Shown piece after piece: positions 10,731-22,011 of a DNA stretch of 64,000 nucleotides. The stretch's first letter is position 1, and each line of letters begins with the position of its first letter. The DNA comes from Lycium barbarum (Eukaryota > Streptophyta > Magnoliopsida > Solanales > Solanaceae). Below the pieces are notes generated by a model, which saw only the letters and a program-made list of their open reading frames with translations, was not told where the DNA came from and made no database searches. The stretch spans positions 66,187,800 to 66,251,799 of the forward strand of contig NC_083341.1 in assembly GCF_019175385.1 (NCBI RefSeq). The letters run 5' to 3'. A program made the position numbers and the translations under genes.

Positions 10731-12565
10731 TGTTCCCACTTCATTAAATTCATTTCCCACATTCCTTCTTCATCTCTCAAGACCTCTAGAAGGTTCCACA
10801 AACTTCATCTACAAGAATTCAAGGGAAAAACCATGATCAACTACACCAAATCCATGAAAACAAGTGTATGAAACCTAGCAAAAGTTCATCTACATCAAGA
10901 AAACCCAAGGGAAGTGAGTTAGGGTTTTGGAGCAAGAAGAGAAGTTCCACTCAAGGGTTGTTCATCCATCATCTAAGGTGAGTTTTATGACTATTCCATG
11001 TTGATTAATGTATTGGAAGGCTAAGACATTTGAATTGTAGAAAAATATAAGAAATGGGTCATAAATGTAGGAATAGTGACATTGTTGGGTAAGGTTTGAA
11101 TTGAAACATGAATACGGATATGTTGGGATTGTAAGTAGATTATGAATGACATTTAGAACATGGAATGAGCATTATACGTGAAAGAATGTAATAGTGAATT
11201 ATGACCATGATTATGGGGAAATTGAAGTGAAGTTGTGAAATGTGGATAATGTAGATAAATGATGATTGTTATTTATGGTATTATGAATGACGTTCCGGAT
11301 GTTTGGGAGTTGATATGGAATATGGAGGAAATCATATAAACAAAGGAAATGCTGCCCAAATTTTCATAGAAATAGTAAGCACGTTTAAGTAATCGATTGG
11401 CTAACGTTCGTACGACTTCTCTTGAAGGTATAAACGCGAATATTGAAGGGGAACAATCAGGCGGTGGAATAGCTAAAGGAAAATTCATGTAAGGCTAGTC
11501 CTTTCTTTCCAAGGCATGAATCCTATGATATGATATCCCCTCCTTCTTCATAATTGTTTCCTACATATCAAAAACTATGAGTCGACGACTATAAAAAGCT
11601 TCATACAAGATAAAGAAAAGAGACACGTTACGAGCATGACGATATTGATGATGAATCTAAGTCGAGGAGTCCTAAAGCTCATGAACGACATTCCTACAAA
11701 GATGGCAATCCTTATACGATTCCTATGATATTATTCCCCTACCTCTCCATGACTTTCTTATATTTCAGGAACTATGAGTCAACATTGATAGAGATCTTCT
11801 TATAAGATGAAGATGAGGAATATGTCATGAATGAGATAATAATGATGATAAGCTGAAGCCTAGAGATTCTAAAGCAAGGAGCGATGTCTATGAAGCTAAT
11901 GATCCTTAGGTAACTTCTAGGATATTATGTTCCCTACATTTCCATGGCTTCCTCATATTCCGGAACTAAGAGCCTATGTTAATCAACAGTCACGTGAGGT
12001 AAAGATAAGAGACATGTTATGAGCATGATAATGAAGATGATAAGCTTAAGTCTAAAGATTCTAAAGTTCATGGTATAATGTTTCTACAAATCTAACGACA
12101 TTAACTATGTTCTATCAGTGTTGCTTGTTGTATACACTCACCTTATATACTAATTCCTTCAAGGTGAGGCAGAATACCTATGAATGCTCCATAACGTAAT
12201 CGGGGGTTCTCGACCTTACGTCACCCCGACATTGTTATAGATTGTCCATAAGCCTTAATGTATGTCCTATGACCAATGTTCCGTAAAGTTACGAGTCTAT
12301 GTTCATAGAGGATTTCATATCAGATAAAGGTAAGAGATATGCTATACAAATGATAGTGGTAATGTTGAGCTTAAGCCTAGAGATTATGAAGTCTATCCTA
12401 CGATATTCATACGAAGTCCATGCTACGAATATGATGTGATTTTCATAGATTGCCCTTAAATTTAAATGTATACATTAATGAAAGGTTACGATACGCTTAT
12501 AAGATGTATGTGATGACAATGATGATGATGAGATATACCGACCCTTGTTATGATGTATGTGATAT

Positions 12566-12700
12566 GGTCGAGCCACTACGTGGCCGAATACGGAAGATAT
12601 GTATGTGATACTGTCGAGCCACTACGTGGCCAAATGCAAATATTGTCGAGCCACTACGTGGCCGAATACGAATAATGAGGAGCCACTACGTGGCCGAATA
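12566..12700 (+). repeat. GTCGAGCCACTACGTGGCC tandem array (4 units)
   Basis: Four units, each containing the hairpin GCCAC-TAC-GTGGC. The fourth has 'gaggagccac' instead of 'gtcgagccac'. Copy 2 (31188-31283) has only three units. Confidence 0.85.
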
Positions 12701-12914
12701 CGGATAATGTTTTATGTGTATGAGCAGATACGGTACTACGATGATGAATTATATGACATAATGATGTAAACGCTATGATGATTCATGTACGACGATTGTA
12801 TATATATGATGTATGTATGAAATGTATCCATCCTTAAAGGTCGCACAGGTTTTGCCTTCACCTTATGACTTATGATTTCTTTATCATGTTTATTTCATTC
12901 ATGCCTTACATACT

Positions 12915-12933
12915 CAGTACAATATTCGTACTG
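12915..12933 (+). promoter_or_regulatory. LTR module CAGTAC-N7-GTACTG (E)
   Basis: Exact 6-7-6 spacing as in every other LTR family of the window. It is followed by GACGTCC and a block ending in 'catgccc'. The role is unknown. Confidence 0.7.
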
Positions 12934-13386
12934 ACGTCCGTTTTCTTTGGACGCTGTGTTCATGCCCAGAGGTAGACAGGGAGACGGCGCAGACCTTTAG
13001 GAGCTATCAGCAGACTTGCAGGAACACTCCATTATTCCGAAAGTGCTAATTGGGTTTATACTTTTATGTATATATACGTATATGTATTTTGGCACGATGG
13101 GGTATTGTCCCATCTAGATGTCTAGTACTTTAAGTTGAGGCTCGTAGATATGTATGTGTGGGTAGTATGGTCTCACGAGGATGCTATTATGTATATATAT
13201 TATTTTGATAGCCCAAAAGGCTTGCGTGTATAAAAGTATTTATGTTGCCAAATGAAAAATAATTTTCTTATGATTTGAATATAAATTTGATAAAAAAACG
13301 TTAAATGAGTATGATGAGTAATAAAACGAGCGGTGCTCGGTGGCTAGCCCCGGGTACTCGTCGCGGCCCCTAGTTGGGTCGTGACA

Positions 13387-13963
13387 GTTGACATTTGGAA
13401 CTAGTATGATGTATTACGATTTATAGATTGGATTGGTTAGTAAGAGGTAACAAAGAAATACTGATATGGAGAAGGAAGTTAATGAGTACGGGAAGTTTCA
13501 CCCTAGAAGTATATATATCTATACGAGATCAAGATGGGTTTGTACTCATAGTGGAATATTTTGCAGACTTCTAGGTAGATATTATTAAGTGACAGATGGG
13601 AAAGAGCACCTTAATAGCAAAGGAAATCAAGGAGGACAGAAGTACGAGAAACTGTGGTTATGAATTGGTTAAAGGAAGTTATGTGACCATCGACGATAAG
13701 AGGAAGTTTAATAAATTAGTAAGGTTGTCCAAAGGTAGACATTGATGGCATAAGACAGTGGACTTGGAATAGAGATACGATTACAAAGGAAACAGGACGA
13801 AAATACGAGGAATAGACATACATATGAGCAAGCTATGAAATCGTAAATGGAAATGAGAGACAGGATGCACTTTATAGGTATTTCATGACAAAGACACGGA
13901 TTGACTGGATAAGGTATTGGAGGAATTATGACACCCGACAATGGGGCAATCGCAAGGTAATAG
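13387..13963 (+). mobile_element. D internal segment between E and TEK1
   Basis: Purine-rich with no recognisable protein. Matches 31975-32532 in copy 2, apart from an 18-19-bp stretch near 13664-13685 missing there. It ends in the AATAG TSD of TEK1. Confidence 0.8.
13959..13963. repeat. TSD AATAG, left of TEK1
   Basis: Identical to 24645-24649. The uninserted site is at 32528-32532 in copy 2. Confidence 0.95.
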
Positions 13964-16819
13964 TGTTATATCCCGTATTTTGCATATTCGGAAAATTTGA
14001 AATAATTGGGACTAGTGAGAGATAGGGCAATATTTTGATTATATTTAATATATATGTTGTTCATGAAAAATATTGATGCGGAAACATTGAGAAAGGCTAA
14101 GGGTAAAATTGGAATTTTGGAAAATAGTTTCATGAATTAAAAAAATATTAGCTATAAGAAGTTGGGCTTGGAGAAAAAAAAAAGGGCCCAACAAAAGTGG
14201 CCGGCCACAGGGGGGCATGGGCCAAGCCCATGTGGAAATTTAACCCATGAAATAAATGGACAAAGGGCCATGTTATTTATCATTCAACACATAGAACATT
14301 CAAGAAAAACCAAGTGATAGCAAAAAGAAAGGGGGGTTCGGCCAAAGCAAGAAAGAAAAAAAACTTGGAGCCTTAAATCTTTGATCCAAAATTATAATTT
14401 TCTAGTATTCTAACTAATTAAAGGGCCCTCTTCAACGTGGTATAATTATTTAAGCAAGAAAACCACTTTGGTGGCAAGTGGAAAATTGAAGAAAAGGTAA
14501 GAATTTCTATTCTTTTACATGTTATGGAAGATTTATATATGTTGTAGTGAGTAAAATTGAATGAAAAACATAGAAATGTTATGTGTTGTGTGTGGGCCAT
14601 GTGGGTGTGTTGTGTGTGTGTGGCCGTGTGGTGCTAATTAGGTGGAGGAAGATGAATTAATTTTATTTAGCATGTTAGTTGTGTTGTTGTGGCCTTTATG
14701 ATGTAAATGAAAGACTAATGGTTCAAGTTGGCATGGAAATTGGTTGTAGGTTGTTTTAGGAAATTATGTGATTTTAATATGGTTTTTATGTAATTGGGGA
14801 AATGGAGTTGCTAAAGTGTGAATTGTTGTTATTGTTGATGAATTTGGAAGAAGATAATGGGACGTTGTAGTCTTATTGCATTTGTGGAGATTTCGGGTGG
14901 AGTATGGTGTTGGTGGAATTGTTTGAATATTGTATAGATTGTTTGAAATGTTCTTGAATTGTGCTTGAATTATCTTGGATTAGTAATGAATATGTGAGCA
15001 TTGATATTGGCTTGAATGTACGTAGTTGAATTGAATGTGATAAGCTACGTAAAAGAGAAGGATACTAATGTTAGAATGCAATTTAAATTGATTGTTGATG
15101 TTGTTAGTATGGTTGTTGGTATTTTGGTATGGTTGTTGATAAATTTGGCCGAGTTAGATTCTCGTTGATGTTGAATTTACAGGGGAGATGCTGCCGAAAT
15201 TTCTGTAGACAAGTACTAGTAAGAATTGGATTTCTAAGTACTTGTAGCTAATGTTTGGTAATCGATAACGTTATTGTAGATATTGGGGAGCCCGAGACTT
15301 GAGTCAGTGAGCGATCGAGGTATGTAAAGCTTACCTTTCCTTCTTTTGGCATGACCTTTATGGAATGAACGGATAACGTATATGTATGCTTCTAAGGAAA
15401 GTCCTATTCTTAGAGCCACTAGGATGGCTAACATCTTTGACTTCCATAAGCTATTCCATATGGCTTGATACGTATTTTATGATGTTCGAAGTTTCTAGTT
15501 GTTATGTTTCCGAATATTGTTCGAAAGAAAATCGAGATGATTAAGGTCTTTGATGAATACTTTGATACGTAAATATGGTCTTAAAGTCTCCATTTGATTT
15601 GATCCATAATGTTATTCGAAAGTTTCTTAATATGAATGATACTTGAATTTCCAAATATGGCTTATGAAATGTTTTTAGAAGGTTCTGTACTTCAAAAGCT
15701 CGCAACTTTCTTATACTAATTCCGATTGACACGAAACTTGTTTCTGAGCCTTCAGATGTCGGTAAATATATTTGTCCACCGTGTTTTGAAATTTATTTAT
15801 TTGTATGCATATGGTTTCCTCACTACTCCGCTCGTGCATACTACTATTACATCGTTCGCCGGATCCCGGGCCGGTTTTGTGATCGTGCGCATTATGTTAT
15901 ATTCGGCAGTATGATGTGTTACGGTCCCCGAGTTCCTTGCCGTAGGGCCGGGTACCGGTTATATACGGCGTTATGATGTGATATGGCATATGATGTGTTT
16001 TGATGTTGTGATATGTTATGATGATACGATATGTTCGGGGATTGTACGGAGATTTGAAACCTTCTGGAGTATGATGTGTTGTGGCGCTAGCGTCGGAGTG
16101 GCGACCACGTTCCTGAGCCCTATGCATGATTTTTATTTGCATGATTTATGTTTTCAGTAAAGGTTTTGATATACTAACTCTGTATCCATTTTCCATACTC
16201 CTTATTTCGGTTCTGATTTGGATTTCTGTATTCCATGCTTTGCATACTCAGTACATATTTCGTACTGACCCCCTTTCTTCAGGGGCTGCGTTTCATGCCC
16301 GCAGGTACAACCTTTCGTTCTGGTGACCCGCCAGTGTAGGACACTTATTCTGCTACTTGGAGTACTCCTTTGATCCGGAGCTCATATTGTTGGTACATAT
16401 CTTTTGTTACACATGTTTCTGTATATATGACTATTTGGGGTACGGCAGGGCCCTGTCCCGTCATATGTTTCTGTTATGGTTTGTAGAGGCCTGTAGACAT
16501 ATATGTGGGTCATGGGTCGTGTTTGTTCGATTATGTCTGTGACTTATGCCTTAAGCGGTCCTGTTTGCTATTATGGCCAAAACGGCCCATATGTTTGTAT
16601 ATATATGTATATTCGGGCGATGTGTATTCCGCCAGCCTGCCGGCTTTTGTATGATATTTCTGTACAGGTGACCGCTTAAGATGACGCCTGTTCTAAGTAT
16701 CTGTGCAAAATAACGTATGTTAAATGTGAATAAGTCTTTGATATGTTGGTTTGGTAAGCGAATGGGTTTGGGTGTCCAATTAGGACAATAGTCACGGCCC
16801 ACGGGGCTGGGTCGTGACA
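13964..16819 (+). repeat. TEK1 5' LTR (2,856 bp)
   Basis: TGTTATATCCCGTATTTTGC to GGGTCGTGACA. The U3 has the palindromes GTGGCCGGCCAC (14197-14208) and CATGGGCCAAGCCCATG (14216-14232) and a GTTGGGC/GCCCAAC pair (14161-14191). The CAGTAC module is at 16249-16267, followed by hairpin arms around CCCCTTTCTTCAGGGG and CTGCG...CGCAG. It is longer than the 3' LTR because the latter has two deletions. Confidence 0.95.
16249..16267 (+). promoter_or_regulatory. LTR module CAGTAC-N7-GTACTG (TEK1, 5' LTR)
   Basis: The same module is in the 3' LTR at 24126-24144. It lies about 550 bp before the LTR end, where an R/poly(A) region would be plausible. Confidence 0.7.
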
Positions 16820-16823
16820 AAAG

Positions 16824-16835
16824 TGGTATCAGAGC
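16824..16835 (+). other. TEK1 PBS (initiator tRNA-Met)
   Basis: TGGTATCAGAGC, 4 bp after the LTR end. Confidence 0.95.
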
Positions 16836-16876
16836 GGTTTGTCCTCGGAATGTCTACAGGCCGTGTCTAGTAGAGT

Positions 16877-16916
16877 CTTGTTTATTGGTGTGTTGTGCAC
16901 CACATCTATAAACAGG
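16877..16916 (+). promoter_or_regulatory. TEK1 leader hairpin
   Basis: CTTGTTTAT pairs with ATAAACAGG (one G-U wobble as RNA) around GGTG..CACC. Homologous to hairpins in D, C and TEK2 leaders. Confidence 0.6.
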
Positions 16917-17022
16917 AGGCTATAGGACATTTAGGGTGTTACCTTTCTTTTGATCTTAGATCGTGCGATAGAGCTGTGCTATTAGGATGATTTCTTCCTG
17001 ACCGACTGTTATGTTTACAGTG

Positions 17023-18242
17023 ATGCCTCCGAAGAAGGCGGCGGCTGCCCAGAAGGGCAAAGCGGTGGCAGGAGAAACCAGCCCGATACAGAGAGTCTCT
17101 CGGGCTCAGACTATACCCGATATTGCACCCCAGTCGGAGGGTTCTGCTACACCCCCACCAATAGAGGAGCCTGAAGCAGCAGCCGCTGCCACCACAGATC
17201 AGGAGACGGCTCCACCAGTAGCTCCAGTGGCCCCAGTGCCCGAGCCTCCAGCTCCTCATCCAGGGGCGAAGGACAGGGCGATGAGAGATGCGGTGCAGTT
17301 ATTGACGAGATTAGTAGCAGGACAGGCTCGCAGACGCGGGCTAGGGGGTGATGATGTAGACAGATGTGACAATTTGAGGGTCCGTGATTTCTTGACCTGT
17401 AATCCCCCAGAGTTCTACGGGTCTAAGCCCAAGGAGGACCCCCAGGATTTCATTCGACAGATGCAGCGCACACTGAGACTGGTCAGGGCTTCTGAGACTG
17501 AGTCTGTCGAGCTGGCTTCACATAGATTGCGAGACGTAGCGATTAATTGGTACGAGTCTTGGGAGCTATCCAGAGGCGAGGATGCTCCTCAAGCTGTGTG
17601 GGATGAGTTTACAGCATCTTTTCTCAGCCAGTTTTTGCCTCCAGAGTTGCGGCGGGCGAGAGTTGATAGATTTTTCCAGCTGAGGCAGAGAGGCAGGAGT
17701 GTCCGAGAGTACAGCTTAGAGTTTGATTCTCTGGCCAGATATGCGCTCGCCATTATAGCTGATATGGCCGACAGGATGCACCGGTATGTGATGGGTTTGG
17801 ATCATTACTTGGTCGATAGTTGTATGGCGATGGCATCGCAGACTGGTATGGACATTGCCCGGTTACAGGCATATGCGCAAGGGATGGAGGACCGGCACAG
17901 AGGGCGTCAGCCCGATAGAGACTGTGATAGGAGGTAGCCTAAGCGGGCTAGGTCAGCTAGGTATTCTGGGGAGTCTCGAGGCTGGCAGCCTCAACAACAG
18001 TATATAAGATATCCTCCTCAGTCAGGCCGGAGTGTACATTCACAGTCTACAGGCAGACGATTTGATGGTACAGGGCACTCAGGAGCAGGCCAGAGTTCCA
18101 GAGCCTCAGGTTCGCAAGTGAGTCGAGGTTCCAGCCAGGCGAGGCCACCTATGCCTTGATGTTCTTATTGTGGGAGGTCTCACCCGGGAGAGTGTTATCG
18201 AGCTACGGGTGCCTGTTTTTCTTGTGGCCGCCAGGGCCATAT
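17023..18242 (+). pseudogene. gag: TEK1 gag (capsid-nucleocapsid), two premature stops
   Basis: The structural Gag protein would assemble the virus-like particle and bind the RNA. I chose the ATG at 17023 (MPPKKAAAAQ...) over 17011 because TEK2 Gag begins with the same MPPK. A Pro/Ala/Gln-rich N-terminus is followed by the retrotransposon gag core (about 17380-17860: 'LTCNPPEFYGSKPKEDPQDF', 'HRLRDVAINWYESW', 'FLSQFLPPELRRAR', 'LRQRGRSVREYSLEF'). The frame is cut by TAG at 17935-17937 and TGA at 18157-18159. Past these the same frame encodes a zinc knuckle CFSCGRQGHIMRDC (CX2CX4HX4C, 18214-18255). Both stops can come from C to T changes of CAG and CGA. The frame continues into protease without a shift, so gag and pol were one polyprotein. 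Confidence 0.9.
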
Positions 18243-18243
18243 T

Positions 18244-18795
18244 ATGAGAGATTGTCCGTTGGCGGGTGGTTCGGGTGGTGCAGCTCAGCCGACGGGATCA
18301 GCTGTTGGTTCATCTTCCACTTCTGTTGCTATGCACCCTATGGGGAGGGGTACGACAGCACCAGTAGGCCGCGGCAGAGGCCGTGGCGGGATTTCTGATT
18401 CTAGCGGTCCTTCGAACCACATATATGCCTTGGCTAGCCGACAGGATCAGGAGGCGTCGCCAAATGTAGTCACAGGTACATTATTGGTTTTCTCTCGAGC
18501 TGTATATGCATTGATCGACCCAGGTTCTACTTTATCATATATTTCTCCCCTTGTCGCTAGTAAAATTGGGATAACACCTGAAACTATAAAGCCGTTCGAG
18601 GTAGCTACACCGGTCGGGGACTTTATTATAGCGAGGCAGGTATATAAGGATTGTTCTGTGATTATATGTGGCCGTTGCACTAAGGCCGATTTGGTAGAAT
18701 TAGATATGATGGAATTCGATCTTATTATGGGCATGGATTGGTTAGCCTCTTGTTATGCTAATGTTGACTGTCAGAAAAAGGTAGTCCGCTTCTAG
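18244..18795 (+). pseudogene. TEK1 aspartic protease region
   Basis: This would process the Gag-Pol polyprotein. Motifs are the active-site segment YALIDPGSTLSYIS (about 18504-18545, catalytic Asp in the D-P-G-S variant common in this clade) and the downstream 'DLIMGMDWLASCYANVDC' (about 18718-18771). A Gly/Arg-rich linker (18340-18400) joins it to the zinc knuckle. In frame with gag. It ends at TAG 18793-18795, and further in-frame stops sit at 18862, 18886 and 18952 in the linker to RT. Confidence 0.9.
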
Positions 18796-18972
18796 TTTCC
18801 AGGGGAACCAGTTATAGAATGGGCAGGAAATACAACATCGCCGAGGGGTAAATTTATTTCATAGCTCAAGGCCAGGAAGATGATTTAGAAAGGGTATATT
18901 TATCATTTGGTCCGTGTGCATGATACTAAAGCAGAAACACCTACTCTCCAGTGAGTTCCGGTTGTTAATGAA

Positions 18973-19599
18973 TTGCCAGATGTATTTCCGGATGAGCTTC
19001 CAGGTCTCCCACCTGAACGAGAGATAGAATTTACGATAGATGTGCTGCCAGATACTCAGCCTATATCTATTCCTCCTTACAGAATGGCACTTGCAGAATT
19101 GAAGGAATTGAAAGAGCAGCTGAAAGATCTATTAGAAAAAGGCTTCATCAGACCCAGCACGTCACCTTGGGGAGCACCGGTATTGTTTGTAAGAAAGAAA
19201 GACGGGTCGCTGCGGATGTGCATTGATTACAAACAGCTGAATAAGGTGACTATAAAGAATAAATATCCCCTCCCCCGGATTGATGATTTATTTGACCAGT
19301 TGCAGGGTGCTAAATATTTTTCGAACATAGATTTGCGCTCGGGCTATCATCAGGTGCGAGTACGAGAGGCAGATATTCCCAAGACTGCTTTCAGGACCCG
19401 ATACGGGCATTATGAGTTCAGGGTGATGTCTTTTGGGCTAACTAATGCGCCAGCAGTGTTTATGGATTTGATGAATCGGGTATTCAGGCCGTTTTTAGAC
19501 ATGTTTGTGATCATATTCATTGATGATATTCTGGTTTATTCCCGATCAGCAGAGGAGCATTCAGATCATCTGAGGACAGTACTTGGCACACTTCGGTAA
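18973..19599 (+). pseudogene. TEK1 reverse transcriptase
   Basis: RNA-dependent DNA polymerase. Visible blocks are '[20 protein letters not shown]', '[20 protein letters not shown]', '[14 protein letters not shown]', '[20 protein letters not shown]' and the catalytic FIDDILVYS (FIDD at 19516-19527), so both catalytic aspartates are present. The open frame ends at TAA 19597-19599 where the family has an open codon. The thumb region continues in the same frame ([20 protein letters not shown]) with TAG at 19699 and TAA at 19822. Confidence 0.93.
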
Positions 19600-19839
19600 C
19601 AGAAATTATATGCTAAGTTCTCCAAGTGTGAATTTTGGTTAACCTCAGTGGCATTCTTGGGACATATCGTCAGAGCAGATGGTATTCGGGTCGATACATA
19701 GAACATCGAGGCTGTACAGAATTGTCCTAGGCCTACGACACCGACTGAGGTACGCAGTTTTCTGGGATTAGCAGGGTATTACAGGAGGTTTGTGGAGAAT
19801 TTTGCTTCAATTGCAGGACCATAAACAAAGCTAACTCAG

Positions 19840-20300
19840 AAGGCAGCAAAATTTCAGTGGATCGATGCTTGTGAACACAGCTTCCAGTTGCTGAAGGAAA
19901 AATTGATTACAGCTCCAGTTCTAACTCTTCCAGAGGGGTCAGATGGGTATGTCATTTATTGTGATGCTTCCGGTATTGGGATAGGTTGTGTACTAATGCA
20001 GCATGGTCGAGTTATAGCCTATGCTTCCCGGCAGCTCTGACCGCACAAGAGAAATTATCCTACTCATGATCTGGAACTAGCTGCGGTAATTCATGCTTTG
20101 AAAATATGGCGGCATTACTTATATGGGGTTCATGTTGATATTTATACGAATCACAAAAGCCTTCAGTATATTTTTAAGCAAAAGGAGCTGAATTTGCGGC
20201 AGAGGAGATGGCTTGAATTATTGAAGGATTATGACGTCGACATTTTATATCATCCGGGAAAAGCCAATGTTGTAGCAGATGCACTTAGCCTCAAGTCTAT
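19840..20300 (+). pseudogene. TEK1 RNase H domain
   Basis: Degrades the RNA strand of the replication hybrid. The typical Gypsy order is visible: '[20 protein letters not shown]', '[16 protein letters not shown]', '[20 protein letters not shown]', '[20 protein letters not shown]', then '[13 protein letters not shown]'. The acidic residues in CDAS, DLEL and TNH are retained. A TGA at 20038-20040 (an Arg position, consistent with CGA to TGA) breaks it. Limits are approximate. Confidence 0.88.
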
Positions 20301-20399
20301 GGGAATTTTGATCGACGTGCAGCCAGAAAGGAAAGAATTAGTTCGTGAAATTCATCAGCTAGCCAGTCTTGGAGTCCGTTTGGCCGATTCTGGAAATAT

Positions 20400-21465
20400 T
20401 GGGGTTTCTGTTCGAGAAGTTGCTGAATCATCTATTATGGAAGAGGTGAAACGACGTCAGTTCGAGGATCCTATTCTAGTACAGTACAGAGATGCGACCC
20501 TTGATAAGGAAAAGACCCAGTTCGAAATTTCACTTGACGGGGTATTATTATATGGAGGCCGAATATGTGTACCTGACGTTGCAAGGCTGCGGCGACAGAT
20601 TATGGGAGAGGCACATTATGCTCGGTATTCTGTTCATCGGGGATCCACAAAAATGTACCATGATCTCAGATGTTTATATTGGTGGGATGGTATGAAAAGA
20701 GATATCGCAGAGTTCATTGCTCAGTGCCCAAATTGCCAACAAGTTAAGATCGAGCATCAAAAGCCCGGTGAATTGTTACAGGAAATGGAAATTCCAGCTT
20801 GGAAATGGGAGATAATTAATATGGATTTCATCACAGGTTTACCACGTACTCCACGAAGGTATGATTCTATATGGGTTATTGTTGATAGGCTGACAAAATC
20901 AGACCATTTTCTTTCGGTCAGGACCACCTATTCGGCTGAGGATTATGCCCGGTTGTATATTAAAGAAATAGTAAGGCTTCACGGAGTTCCTACATCTATT
21001 ATATTCGACAGAGGTACACAGTTTATAGCTAACTTCTGGAGGTCGTTTCAGGACGGATTAGGGACCCAGGTAAGTCTTAGTACAACATTCCATCCTCAGT
21101 CTGACGGACAGGCCGAGCATACTATTCAGTCGCTGGAAGATATGCTACGGGCCTGTGTTATTGATTTTAGAGGTAGTTGGGATGATCATTTGCCGCTTAT
21201 TGAATTTGCTTATAATAATAGTTATCATTCCAGCTTCCAGATGGCGCCGTATGAAGCCTTATATGGTAGAAAATGCAGATCTCCGATTGGTTGGTTCGAT
21301 GTGGGTGAAACTAAATTGATTGGTCCAGATATGATCCAGCAAGCAGTCGATAAGGTGAAACTCATCCGAGAGCGGTTATTAGCAGCCTAGAGTCGACAGA
21401 AATCATATGCAGATAAACGACGTCAACCTTTAGAATTCCAGATTGGCGATTGGGTATTTCTGAAA
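20400..21465 (+). pseudogene. TEK1 integrase (zinc and DDE core)
   Basis: Would insert the cDNA. The HHCC zinc domain reads '[18 protein letters not shown]' followed by 'CPNCQQVK'. The catalytic triad is Asp at 20824-20826 (INMDF), Asp at 21007-21009 (FDRGTQF) and Glu at 21115-21117 (GQAEHT), with the expected 35 residues between the second D and E. The residue after AE is His where TEK2 has Arg (a possible G to A change). The frame is cut by TAG at 21388-21390, a Gln position in TEK2. Confidence 0.92.
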
Positions 21466-21906
21466 GTGTCACCTATGAAAGGTGTAATGCGATTCGGCAG
21501 AAAAGGAAAGCTCAGTCCGAGATATATTGGGCCTTATCAGATTGTTCGAAAGATAGGCAAGGTCGCTTACGAGTTAGACTTACCATCCGATCTGGAAGCA
21601 GTACATCCGGTATTCCATGTATCAATGTTCCGTAAGTGTATTGGTGATCCTTCTAGAATATTTCCCACAGAAGATATCCAGGTAACAGAGGAGCTGCCCT
21701 ACGAAGAATAGCCTGCAGCTATCTTGGATCGTCAGGTGAGGAGACTGCGTACCAAAGATGTGCCTTCTGTTAAGGTCTTGTGGCGAAACAATAATCGAGA
21801 AGAAATGACCTGGGAAGCAGAGGACGAGATGAAGAAGAAGTATCCTCACTTGTTTCCTATGCCAACAGGTAATCTAAATTTCTTAATTGGTTATATTGAT
21901 TGGTGA
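21466..21906 (+). pseudogene. TEK1 integrase C-terminus with GPY motif and chromodomain-like tail
   Basis: The GPY/F module (YIGPYQIVRKIGKVAYELDL, VHPVFHVSMFRKC) is followed by the tail ILDRQVRRLR...VLWRNNNREEMTWEAEDEMKKKYPHLF, a chromodomain-like segment that in chromoviruses is thought to steer integration to heterochromatin. TAG at 21709-21711 splits the two. The natural stop is TGA 21904-21906. Confidence 0.88.
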
Positions 21907-21975
21907 ATGAATTTATGTGCGGTCCATAAAAAGAAACTCCCCCGAAATTCTTGTAAGACCCTATAAGGCTAGTTT

Positions 21976-21995
21976 AACATTCGAGGACAAATGTT
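21976..21995. promoter_or_regulatory. PPT-adjacent palindrome (TEK1)
   Basis: AACATTCGAGGACAAATGTT, an 8-bp inverted repeat around AGGA with one mismatch. It is perfect in D, TEK2 and B2. It lies directly upstream of the PPT. Confidence 0.65.
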
Positions 21996-21996
21996 C

Positions 21997-22011
21997 TAAA
22001 GGGGGGGAGGA
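21997..22011 (+). other. TEK1 polypurine tract
   Basis: AAAGGGGGGGAGGA immediately before the 3' LTR; primer for plus-strand DNA. Confidence 0.92.

Larger units (their letters stand above)
10187..13386 (+). mobile_element. solo LTR E, copy 1 (3,200 bp)
   Basis: Starts TATTACACCTTGG (copy 2 still has TGTTACACCTTGG) and ends GGGTCGTGACA. It is flanked by GTTGG/GTTGA and no PBS or coding region is associated, so it is a solo LTR. The U3 has a palindrome cluster (10555-10703) followed by a TATA box (TATATAAATA, 10721-10730). Further along are CTCACCTT/AAGGTGAG (12137-12168), the TGACGTAA block (12211-12230), a GTCGAGCCACTACGTGGCC repeat array (12566-12695) and the CAGTAC module (12915-12933). 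Its 3' end is shared with 1-783 and TEK2. Confidence 0.9.

Noticed and set aside
17011..17022. gag start at the upstream ATG
   Set aside because: TEK2 Gag begins MPPK, matching the ATG at 17023; the four extra codons are leader.
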